From Protula sp. h YS-2021 (Eukaryota > Annelida > Polychaeta > Sabellida > Serpulidae): 64,000 nt of DNA. A program made the translations under genes and the position numbers. The stretch covers positions 20,630,352 to 20,694,351 of the forward strand of contig OX457028.1 in the NCBI GenBank assembly GCA_949752745.1, given 5' to 3'. Position 1 is the stretch's first letter. Every line of letters starts with the position of its first letter. Shown here in pieces: positions 13,101-24,100 of this stretch. The notes beneath the pieces are model-generated. The model was given only the letters and a program-made list of their open reading frames with translations, did not search any database and was not told the origin of the DNA.

Positions 13101-16100
13101 ATTTTCTTTTCATTAGTGGTATGATCTTAAAACGCTTCAATTTTCTACATTTGCGTGCACAAATCTCTTATGTGTACGTTTTGTTATTTTTTTCGTAAAG
13201 AGATAGGGTCTGTTTACTCTGGAATGTTATATTTCTCTGAGGAGTTTTGTTTGGACTAAGTGTAACTGCTCGATATATCGTCATTATTTTTCTTATTGTA
13301 CAGACCAAGGTCGGATGAAAGTGAAATTATTATTGTTTATGACATAATCCTTGAGGCCATCCCGTCTCCTCTTGATATTTCTGCTTTTGAGAAAGAAAAA
13401 TATATTCTTAAAAAAATCGTGAAAGCGGATCCTTAGAATGAACAATCTTAGGTATCGCAACATTGATATGGGCTGCCTTGAAAAAGTGGGTCAAATATAC
13501 TTTAAATCCACCCCCCCTCCCTACTCCCACCTACCCCAAGAACCAAGTTATTTATGCGGAGACATTTGAAACAATACTTTTAATGTCACGCAACGGAAAT
13601 TCACAAACTCCTTGAAAAAATGCTGGCTACGCCCGATATTCCATATCGTGCTGTTTGAGTGACATTGGATTAAACAAAAAAAGGACTTTTAAGATCTAGT
13701 TATAAGGTTTTAATTGGCATGAAAGTGATACACATTTAGGATTCAGCATTTATAAAATTGAAAAAAAAGAGAACAACAACTTTTTATGCTTGTAATGTGT
13801 GGTAAATTCCGGTTTCAAACTGGGGAAGATTACTATAATAGTTTGCAGGCTGTTTCTCATATTTGCATGCTATTTTACACAGGTTATCTGAATGTGCTGT
13901 AGACGACGTTATACATTTATTTTTCTCTTATCTCTGTTAAAATTAGCTGTATTTATACATGCGGTTAGAATCTTCTCATTTTCCTTTTGAATCGATGGGC
14001 CCAAAACCGCTGCGAATGACAGATTTTATTTTCTTTTCATTAGTGGTATGATCTTAAAACGCTTCAATTTTCTACATTTGCGTGCACAAATCTCTTATGT
14101 GTACGTTTTGTTATTTTTTTCGTAAAGAGATAGGGTCTGTTTACTCTGGAATGTTATATTTCTCTGAGGAGTTTTGTTTGGACCAAGTGTAACTGCTCGA
14201 TTTATCGTCATTATTTTTCTTATTGTGCAGACCAAGGTCTGATGAAAGTGAAAATGTTATTGTTTATGACATAATCCTTGAGGCCATCCCGTCTCCTCTT
14301 GATATTTCTGCTTTTGAGAAAGAAAAATATATTCTTAAAAAAGTCGTGAAAGCGGATCCTTAGAATAAACAATCTTAGGTATCGCAACATTGATATGGGC
14401 TGCCTTGAAAAAGTGGGTCAAATATACTTAAAATCCACCCCCCCTCCCTACTCCCACCTACCCCAAGAACCAAGTTATTTATGCGGAGACATTTGAAACA
14501 ATACTTTTATTGTCACGCAACGGAAATTCACAAACTCCTTGAAAAAATGCTGGCTACGCCCGATATTCCATATCGTGCTGTTTGAGTGACATTGGATTAA
14601 ACAAAAAAAGGGCTTTTAAGATCTAGTTATAAGGTTTTAATTGGCGTGAAAGTGATACACATTTACAATTCAGCATTTATAAAATTCAAAAAAAAGAGAA
14701 CAACAACTTTTCATGCTTGTAATGTGTGGTAAATTCCGGTTTTCAAACTGGGGAAGATTACTATAATAGTTTGCAGGCTGTTTCTCATATTTGCATGCTA
14801 TTTTACACAGTTTATCTGAATGTGCTGTAGACGACGTTATACACTTATTTTTCTCTTAATTCTGTTAAAATTAGCTGTATTTCCACATGCGGTTAGAATC
14901 TTCTAATTTTCCTTTTGAATCAATGGGCCCAAACCGCTGCGAATGACTAACTTTATTTTCTTTTCATTGGTGGTATGATCTTAAAACGCTTCAATTTTCT
15001 ACATTTGCGTGCACAAATCTCTCATGTGTGCGTTTTATTATTTTTTTCGTAAAGAGATAGGGTCTGTTTACTCTGGAATGTTACATTTCTCTGAGGAGTT
15101 TTGTTTGGACTAAGTGTAACTGCTCGATATATTGTCATTATTTTTCTGATTGAAGAGACCAAGGTCTGATGAAAGTGAAATTGTTCTTATTTATGACATA
15201 ATCCTTGAGGCCATCCCGTCTCCTCTTGATATTTCTGCTTTTGAGAAAGAAAAATATATTCTTAAAAAAATCGTGAAAGCGGATCCTTAGAATAAATAAT
15301 CTTAGGTATCGCAACATTGATAAGGGCTGCCTTGAAAAAGTGGTTCAAATATACTTTAAATCGACCCACCTCCCTACTCCCACTTACCCCAAGAACCAAG
15401 TTATTTATGCGGAGACATTTGAAACAATACTTTTAATGTCACGCAATGGAAATTCACAAACTCCTTGAAAAAATGCTGGCTACGCCCGATATTCCATATC
15501 GTGCTGTTTGAGTGACATTGGATTAAACAAAAAAAGGGCTTTTAAGATCTAGTTATAAGGTTTTAATTGGCGTGAAAGTGATACACATTTACAATTCAGC
15601 ATTTATAAAATTAAAAAAAAAAGAGAACAACAACTTTTTATGCTTGTAATGTGTGGTAAATTCCGGTTTTCAAACTGGGGATGATTACTATAATAGTTTG
15701 CAGGCTGTTTCTCATATTTGCATGCTATTTTACACAGTTTATCTGAATGTGCTGTAGACGACGTTATACACTTATTTTTCTCTTAAGTCTGTTAAAATTA
15801 GCTGTATTTCCACATGCGGTTAGAATCTTCTAATTTTCCTTTTGAATCAATGGGCCCAAACCGCTGCGAATGACTAACTTTATTTTCTTTTCATTGGTGG
15901 TATGATCTTAAAACGCTTCAATTTTCTACATTTGCGTGCACAAATCTTTCATGTGTGCGTTTTATTATTTTTTTCGTAAAGAGATAGGGCCTGTTTACTC
16001 TGGAATGTTACATTTCTCTGAGGAGTTTTGTTTGGACTAAGTGTAACTGCTCGATATATTGTCATTATTTTTTCTGATTGTACAGACCAAGGTCTGATGA

Positions 16101-18745
16101 AAGTGAAATTGTTATTGTTTATGACATAATCCTTGAGGCCATCCCGTCTCCTCTTGATATTTCTGCTTTTGAGAAAGAAAAATATATTCTTAAAAAAGTC
16201 GTGAAAGCGGATCCTTAGAATGAACAATCTTAGGTATCGCAACATTGATATGGGCTACCTTGAAAAAATGGTTCAAATATACTTTAAATCCATCCCCCCT
16301 CCCTACTCCCACCTACCCCAAGAACCAAGTTATTTATGCGGAGACATTTGAAACAATACTTTTAATGTCACGCAACGGAAATTCACAAACTCCTTGAAAA
16401 AATGCTGGCTACGCCCGATATTCCATATCGTGCTGTTTGAGTGACATTGGATTAAACAAAAAAGGACTTTTAAGATCTAGTTATAAGGTTTTAATTGGCA
16501 TGAAAGTGATACACATTTAGGATTCAGCATTTATAAAATTGAAAAAAAAAGAGAACAACAACTTTTTATGCTTGTAATGTGTGGTAAATTCCGGTTTTCA
16601 AACTGGGGAAGATTACTATAATAGTTTGCAGGCTGTTTCTCATATTTACATGTTATTTTACACAATTTTTCTGAATGTGCTATAGACGACGTTATACATT
16701 TATTTTTCTCTTATCTCTGTTAAATTTAGCTGTATTTAGACATGCGGTTAGAATCTTCTAATTTTCCTTTTGAATCGATGGGCCCAAAACCGCTGCGAAT
16801 GACTGACTTTATTTTCTTTTCATTGGTGGTATGATCTTAAAACGCTTCAATTTTCTACAGTTGCGTGCACAAATCTCTCATGTGTGGGGTTTATTATTTT
16901 TTTCGTAAAGAGATAGGGTCTGTTTACTCTGGAATGTTACATTTCTCTGAGGAGTTTTGTTTGGACTAAGTGTAACTGCTCGATATATTGTCATTATTTT
17001 TCTGATTGTACAGACCAAGGTCTGATGAAAGTGAAATTGTTATTGTTTATGACATAATCCTTGAGGCCATCCCGTCTCCTCTTGATATTTCTGCTTTTGA
17101 GAAAGAAAAATATATTCTTAAAAAAATCGTGAAAGCGGATCCTTAGAATAAATAATCTTAGGTATCGCAACATTGATAAGGGCTGCCTTGAAAAAGTGGT
17201 TCAAATATACTTTAAATCGACCCCCTCCCTACTCCCACCTACCCCAAGAACCAAGTTATTTATGCGGAGACATTTGAAACAATACTTTTAATGTCACGCA
17301 ATGGAAATTCACAAACTCCTTGAAAAAATGCTGGCTACGCCCGATATTCCATATCGTGCTGTTTGAGTGACATTGGATTAAACAAAAAAAAGGGCTTTTA
17401 AGATCTAGTTATAAGGTTTTAATTGGCGTGAAAGTGATACACATTTACAATTCAGCATTTATAAAATTCAAAAAAAAAGAGAACAACAACTTTTTATGCT
17501 TGTAATGTGTGGTAAATTCCGGTTTTCAAACTGGGGAAGATTACTATAATAGTTTGCAGGCTGTTTCTCATATTTGCATGCTATTTTACACAGTTTATCT
17601 GAATGTGCTGTAGACGACGTTATACACTTATTTTTCTCTTAATTCTGTTAAAATTAGCTGTATTTCCACATGCGGTTAGAATCTTCTCATTTTCCTTTTG
17701 AATCAATGGGCCCAAACCGCTGCGAATGACTAACTTTATTTTCTTTTCATTGGTGGTATGATCTTAAAACGCTTCAATTTTCTACATTTGCGTGCACAAA
17801 TCTCTCATGTGTGCGTTTTATTATTTTTTTCGTAAAGAGATAGGGTCTGTTTACTCTGGAATGTTACATTTCTCTGAGGAGTTTTGTTTGGACTAAGTGT
17901 AACTGCTCGATATATTGTCATTATTTTTCTGATTGTACAGACCAAGGTCTGAAGAAAGTGAAATTGTTATTGTTTATGACATAATCCTTGAGGCCATCCC
18001 GTCTCCTCTTGATATTTCTGCTTTTGAGAAAGAAAAATATATTCTTAAAAAAATCGTGAAAGCGGATCCTTAGAATAAATAATCTTAGGTATCGCAACAT
18101 TGATAAGGGCTGCCTTGAAAAAGTGGTTCAAATATACTTTAAATCCATCCCCTCCCTACTCCCACCTACCCCAAGAACCAAGTTATTTATGCGGAGACAT
18201 TTGAAACAATACTTTTAATGTCACGCAACGGAAATTCACAAACTCCTTGAAAAAATGCTGGCTACGCCCGATATTCCATATCGTACTGTTTGAGTGACAT
18301 TGAATTAAAAAAAAAAGGAATTTTAGGATCTAGTTACAAAGTTTTTGTTGGCCTTAAATCTTATACACTTTGCATTTCAGAATTTATACGATTGAAAGGA
18401 AAGAGAACAACCTTTTATGCTTGTATTGTGTGATAAATTTTGGTTTTCAAAGTGGGGAAGATTAATATAATAGTTTGTAGGCTGGTTCTCACATTTACGC
18501 ACTATTTTTCACATTTTACATTTTTTTCTGTTGTCTTTGTTAAAATAAGCTGTGTTTGTCGCACGTGTGGTTAGAGTTTTCTAATTTTTGTTTTTGAATT
18601 GATGGGCCCAAAAATGCCTCAGTGACTGTCTTTATTATCTTGTTGCTTATATTTTGATCTTAAAACGCTTAAATTTTCTACAACTGTATGGATACATCTT
18701 ACACATGCGCGCTGTAGTTTTTATTTGGTTAAGGCATGAGGTTCG
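10140..18745 (+). repeat. Left satellite arm: ~927-bp tandem units
   Basis: The landmark AAGATCTAG recurs at about 10917, 11833, 12763, 13691, 14618, 15544, 16472, 17400 and (as AGGATCTAG) 18325, a period of 916-930 bp. The units from about 12 to 18.3 kb are very similar; the outermost (10.14-11.7 kb) and innermost (18.3-18.75 kb) are diverged, as expected for edge units. Each good unit has a C-rich run (CCACCCCCC), a GGATCC site and the dyad CAGACCAAGGTCTG. Short ORFs do not persist from unit to unit. Confidence 0.93.
10419..10465. repeat. 47-bp hairpin palindrome, copy 1
   Basis: The arms AAATACCACTGTGT-x-CATACC and GGTATG-x-ACACAGTGGTATTT are separated by 5 bases, giving 21-bp arms with one mismatch. 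Related copies are at 39513-39559 and 48112-48158, always in the same sequence context (a TACATTGACAAAAA-type flank and an AAACACTGA-type flank), inverted in the right arm. Confidence 0.9.
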
Positions 18746-19446
18746 GATTGCCATTGATTTCCTTATTGTATGGAGCAAAGTCTTCTTAAATTAAATTATT
18801 TAGGGTGGGTTGCAACCCTGAACCCCCCCCCCCTTTGTTTCCGCCACTGGTGACAGTCATTGTTCAGATTTGCTTCCGCATTGCACGTAATTAAAAGTGT
18901 GAAGTTGAATTTCTTTTGAAAATGTGTTTGCCTTCTTTGATTGTGGTTCTTGTGCTGCGGAAGCAGTGATAGAGAGACAGTGCAATGCATGGGGGGATGG
19001 TTAATTGACAGCAGCTTATGCGCATGAATATGGATTGAGTGCAAGCAAGTGATGTCAGACTTGAATTTGCCAGCCAATCAGCGTCTTTGAAACTCAGAAA
19101 ATGCTGCATATTCTATGCGACGGGATTAAGTCATTTTAACGCGCGAAAACAAGACCCATCAAAGTACTTATTTTCTTTATTTCTTTGTGTGTTTTGTTTT
19201 ACTATTGTTCAGATACAGTGAAATTTTGATCACATAACTGTTTTTAGCTTGAAAGATGAGCTCTTAAAAGGAGATTTTAGAACTATTTTGGTGTCCGGAT
19301 GCCGCGTTTTTAATGATGTTAGTGGGCCGGCTAGCGTGGCTTGCATCCTTTGTTCGGCGCCATCAAGACTGGAAAGACGCAACTTTTTACCAAAATAAGG
19401 ATAGTTTATTGTGGAAGTGTTGTGTGGATAAAATATCATACTGAAG
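18746..19446 (+). promoter_or_regulatory. Putative 5' region and untranslated first exon of gene B
   Basis: A perfect donor consensus (GAAG|GTAAGTAA) ends a possible exon at 19446, and the first coding exon at 20946 is preceded by a strong acceptor (TTTTCTTTCAG), so a 5' untranslated exon ending here is plausible. I see no TATA box that I would defend. The stretch also holds a C-run (about 18824) similar to the satellite edge. Confidence 0.3.
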
Positions 19447-20046
19447 GTAAGTAATAAGAGTGAAAGTGCACTGAATTTGTCTTTCTTTTTTTTTTTGCAG
19501 TAAAAGTGGTATTTTACCTTTGATAATGTTTGCGGTGGAAACTTTTGAAATATTTCACTAAATTGAGAACTATCACCGGACTTTTTCCTTTGTTAATGTT
19601 GTTAATAACAATTGCGTACACGTTTAAAACAACGCTGTTCAAAGCCGTATTTTTTTTTGCATAAGAGTGACTTTGGAAATGTCGGATTCAGATCTAATTT
19701 CTTCTTAAATCCGCAAATTGTTTCTGTAATTTTAATGCTATATGAGCAATGAATTATACGGCAAGGTTTTTTATTGTGGTTATGGTTATACTTTAATTCA
19801 CAAAGTTCTCTTAAGTCCAGGTTCGCTGAGATTAAAATGACACCCCCAAGAAAAAGTTATCTCCCTCTTATGTGTTGTATTTCTTCTTTTTCCCAAGCAG
19901 CGCAGTTATATCAGTTTTTTTTTGTAAAAAGAAAGGGCTAGACTCAGCTTGGAGTTATTTTTGGCAGAGTTTTGGAGGAAAGTGTCGTGCTATAAGTTAA
20001 AAACCCATTGCCCGTTCCGACTATGATTTCTGACCCTTGTGTGTGT

Positions 20047-20197
20047 CAGGGTTCGCTCTGGGTTCTCAGGAAAGTGCGTAAAAAAAGAAAAGTATGGATA
20101 AATTGGGTCCAGAAAGACTCGGTGGGTTCCGAAAAAGTGAATCATTTCGTAAAAAATGCCCAAAAACGGGACAAAAACCCCGTCAACGCAAACCCTG
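20047..20197. mobile_element. MITE with CAGGGTTCGC termini, copy 1
   Basis: It starts CAGGGTTCGCTCTGGG and ends ACGCAAACCCTG, so the termini are inverted repeats. Its interior (TCAGGAAAGTG, AATGCCCAAAAA, CAAAAACCCCG) is found in reverse orientation in the element at 20659-20782. The flanks are GT repeats, so the target duplication cannot be read with certainty. It has no coding capacity, and lies in the presumed first intron of gene B. Confidence 0.75.
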
Positions 20198-20658
20198 GTG
20201 TGTGTGTGTTTTTTTTGTGTGTGTGATTTCTCTGTGTTTTATATGGCAGGGCGGCGAATGTTGAGCTTAAACCTCTTTGCTGGACTCGTGTGCAAAGTAG
20301 TTAATTGTAATCCTGATTCCATTCAGTCAGATGGCTGTACTATGTTCTTTGTCAATTACTGCAATCAGGACTTGATTAGGAGTGGTTTGATTATCTTTGT
20401 AAATTGTTTAAACCCTTTCTCCTGGGGTCCAATTGGAGCGGATTTTTTTCGCTTACCTATGCATTTTTGGAATAATTAAAGAGGGTTGTGTTTTGTTTCA
20501 ATGTGTGTAAAGTTTATATATTCTTTGAAAGTAGACCTCACGGCTTTCGCATGGAACTGGCATAAACAGGCCATATACAGTGGCTGTGTAAGGGTTGCAA
20601 CTAGTTTTTTCCTTTTTGGAGAGATTTTGATATCACCTCCATTTTTTTATATTCTATT

Positions 20659-20782
20659 CAGGGTTCGCGTTGGCGGGGTTTTTGTTCACTTTTTGGGCAT
20701 TTTTTAAAAGAAATGACTCTGGACCAAACCGAGTCACTTTCCTTTTTTAATTCACTTTCCTGAGAACCCAGCGCGAACCCTG
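20659..20782. mobile_element. MITE with CAGGGTTCGC termini, copy 2 (inverted)
   Basis: It starts CAGGGTTCGCGTTGG and ends CCAGCGCGAACCCTG, flanked by CTATT on both sides (20654-20658 and 20783-20787), a likely target-site duplication. It is the reverse orientation of the element at 20047-20197. The CAGGG termini and short duplications fit hAT-like non-autonomous elements, but the family is not proven. Confidence 0.8.
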
Positions 20783-20945
20783 CTATTGTTTGCCAAAAAG
20801 GGTTCTTGAACATTTGTTTCATTTTTGGAACGGTGCTTTCTTTTAAACCAGGAATTACTTTTGGGTCTTAATTCGCCCTATATATATATGTATCCTTATC
20901 ACAAACAAAAGTATATTTGTGTGTAAAATATACATTTTCTTTCAG

Positions 20946-21118
20946 ATGCCAAAAAAGAAAGGATTCAAGAGGCAACCAAAGGCCCACCACCTCGAAATAG
21001 AGGAATACAAGGTTGGGGACATCATCCTGTTCCAAAGGAAGGCGGTTTGGTGGCCGGTCAAAGTTACAAAAGCCTCGGGGGGTATCATAACTGTGCAGTA
21101 CATTGGCTATAAAGAGGG
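20946..21118 (+). CDS. Gene B exon 1 (first coding): PWWP-like domain start
   Basis: The ATG immediately follows TTTCTTTCAG. The exon encodes a basic N-terminus (MPKKKGFKRQPK) and EYKVGDIILFQRKAVWWPVKV, matching the PWWP pattern (GDhVW-like strand then WWPxxV). Donor GAGGG|GTAAGT, phase 2. The methionine at 20946 is chosen because upstream codons are the polypyrimidine tract of the acceptor. Confidence 0.7.
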
Positions 21119-24100
21119 GTAAGTGCACAAGTTTTTATAGCAACTTTCCTATCTATTTCAGATTGTCCTGCATGGATTAATGTTGTGCAGTGATGTCATT
21201 TTTATTAATTTTGCGTTGTTCTAAATATTTCTTTTCAGCTTCCATGTGTAGGCACTAATTTTTTTTGTCCATTCTTTTCCTGCATCGTCTTATTTGTGTG
21301 TTTTATACTTTGCCAGTAAGCTCTGCTTTCAATGTAAAGATTGGTGGTGTTTTGATGTGTAATGTTCTTGCAGGATTTGAAGTGTTAGCTTTGTATATTG
21401 TTTCATAATGCTTTTTATTAGGGATCTCACTCACGTCGTAACAAAACCCAGACTGGTGAAACCATGTCCAAGCGATATGGATATCTGTAAGAATATTAGT
21501 CAAAGCTAGATCGTTCTTATTAGAGTAACAGTTCATTTGAGATGCATAATGTTTCGAATGTGATGTGTTTTCCCATTTATTCTAAAGCCCATTTAAGATG
21601 CAGTTCGTTTCATTGTTTCTTTTGCCTGAGACGTTTTTGATTGTGTGTAGTTGTATTTTACATTTTTTTCATAGTTTATAACCCTTGTAGTGTACAGGAG
21701 TGTAGCTTAATGTCTGTTCCCTCTTCTCCGGAAAAATCGTTCTTGACCGATCGTCTGCTCGGGACCTCGGTACCATTAGGTACGGAGGTCCCGACGTGGC
21801 ACTGAGGACCCGACAAGTTTTTCATATCAAATCCCCACCCCCCCACCCATCTTTGATTGTGTCTTAAAATCGCTGCTTCTTCCTCCCCCGCCCCCTCCTT
21901 CCCAAGCCGCGGTGCAGCGCATTTTCTCATACAAGTTATGTTGCCGCCTATGTTACTTTTTTGTGCTCGAGCGGTGAAGGACCAGGGGTGACGATAAAAC
22001 TGGAGCTTGATGGAACAATAACAAAAGTGAAGTTGTATTTCTAAAAAAATACGAGTGCTGTCACTGAAACCACTCCCTCCACCCCCCCTGCACTGAGAAC
22101 CCAGTTCGCTTCCTCAGTGCCACTTCGGGACCTCATCACTGGTGGTACTAAAAATCCCGAGCAGACGGTGACCCTGCCTCAGCCCTGGTGTGTTATGTAC
22201 AGTTTTCTCCCATGCTCGAATCTTTAGATTTACAGTAGATATGCAACGTGTTAAACCCTTGCTTTCCCTTTGTTTGTAGCCCCTCCCCCTTTTCTTTTTT
22301 CTTTAACTTGCAATATCTTTGCATTGTGCGATAAAATATTTTACTTTTTATGTACGAGGTTTTATTTTTGCATGACCGACCAGTAAATCATTTAAGGTGT
22401 AAGGATTCCAAGGACCAATTTTAACTTTTATATTTTGAAATTGTCCTAATTCTTCCTTTATTACACAAGAAATATGTATTTTTATGTTGATTTAAAGAGG
22501 TTTTTTTTTGAAATTGAATGTGAAATATAATTTTTAGAATCTGTGTTCGGAAAAAAAAACTTTGACAGTGTCCGCCTCGAGACTGGAAGATCGTGGGTTC
22601 AAACCCCGGTCGGGTCATACCTGAGACTTTAAAATTGGGACTCCTCCTTGCTACCCTGTGAGGCACTCCACATGTAAGGGTTAGAAGGAGGGCTGGAATG
22701 CCCCATTTCAGTATAATGTGGCAGGGGGATCCCGATATGACCATAGCAGTTGAAAGGGATCTAAAGAACAATACAATACAAGAATCTGTGTTCGGAAAAA
22801 AAAACTTTGACAGTCTTCGTCAAATTTCAGTTTCTTTGCCTCCTGTCATTCATTGTGGTCCTTATACCTTAAATGCGGCAGAGCAATGCCTCAAATCGCA
22901 GTAAAAAATGGAGACTTAAGGACATAATGCATATGTTGTTATTGAAAACAACTAGTTGCGCATCTATCTAATCTAGGTACAATGATTGTTATTTTAAAGA
23001 CAAGGTGAACAAAAGACCCACCGGCACCTACCGCACGGTATGGGCGCACGCCCGACGCAAGCATGCCTTGAGGGATCATAGTCACCTCTATGTTGCCCTC
23101 GGAGGTGGGTTTTAGATTTCATGTAATGGTGTGCTTAGTTTGTTTCACACTTTTTATCGGTATTAAATTTATTATATTCAGGGTTCATAGCGATCCTTGA
23201 AATCCTGGAAAATCCTGGAATTTTACCTCCAAATGTCCTTGAAAATCTTGGAATTTGACGTCTGGTTTTCGCTATGAACCCTGTATATTACTTTCTGGTT
23301 GAATAATTAATATGACATGTTTGCTGAAGTTCTGGTTTCGAAGAAAAGTAGTATATTTTGACAGTTAAATATGTTTACCGGCGAAAAAAGTTCACTTGAA
23401 AACTGTAAGATCAGTTTTTTACAGACAAAAACATAAGTTGAAGTTAATTTTTTTTAATCAGAATTGATCACGCAAGCAAACGTTGAAACAACTTCAGACA
23501 GTGATGTTGTATTCATGGGGGAGGAAATCCCAGAGGTGAAGAAGGAGATAGTCCCCAAGACAGAAAAGGATTTTTTTGGCAAGTTTCTGTCATGTACAGT
23601 TAAATATTTTGAAAACGCTCAAGACCGTTTTATGTGGATCCTATGAAGATGGAGGAATTTTTTTGTCAAGTTTCTATCATGTACACTTAAATATTTGGAA
23701 ATCGCTCAAGACCGTTTTATGTGGACTCTACCAGAAACTTGAGAACTCATCTCCTTTTGACGTGCTTGCATTGAAAGTTGAGAGTCACAAAAGTTTAAAA
23801 CTTGCATTAGAAATGTAATTGTAAGGACTTGTAAGGACTGGAAATAAGTGTCTTCTGTTATTTATTGTACATAAACAGGCGAAACTTCACAGACAGGGCG
23901 GAAAACACGCGCCAGTAAAACGGTATCCCACGCGTCACCAAGCCCAGTGTCTACTAGTTGTAGTGCAATTGAAGTTGCTGCGAAAAGTGCTGAAAGCATA
24001 CCCCAGGTGCCAGCTATTTCTGCTAGTCAAAGTGCAATTGAAGTTGCTGCGGAAAGTGCTGAAAGCGTACCCCAGGTGCCAGATATTCCTGTTAGTCAAA

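Noticed and set aside
15949..16245. 98-codon ORF in a satellite unit
   Set aside because: It is not maintained in neighbouring units, which are otherwise almost identical.
10917..18325. Regular repeats as a CRISPR array
   Set aside because: Units are about 927 bp, contiguous and without unique spacers, in a eukaryotic context.
22596..22640. tRNA gene
   Set aside because: Only the B-box half of a tRNA is present, within a SINE with target duplications; there is no intact cloverleaf.
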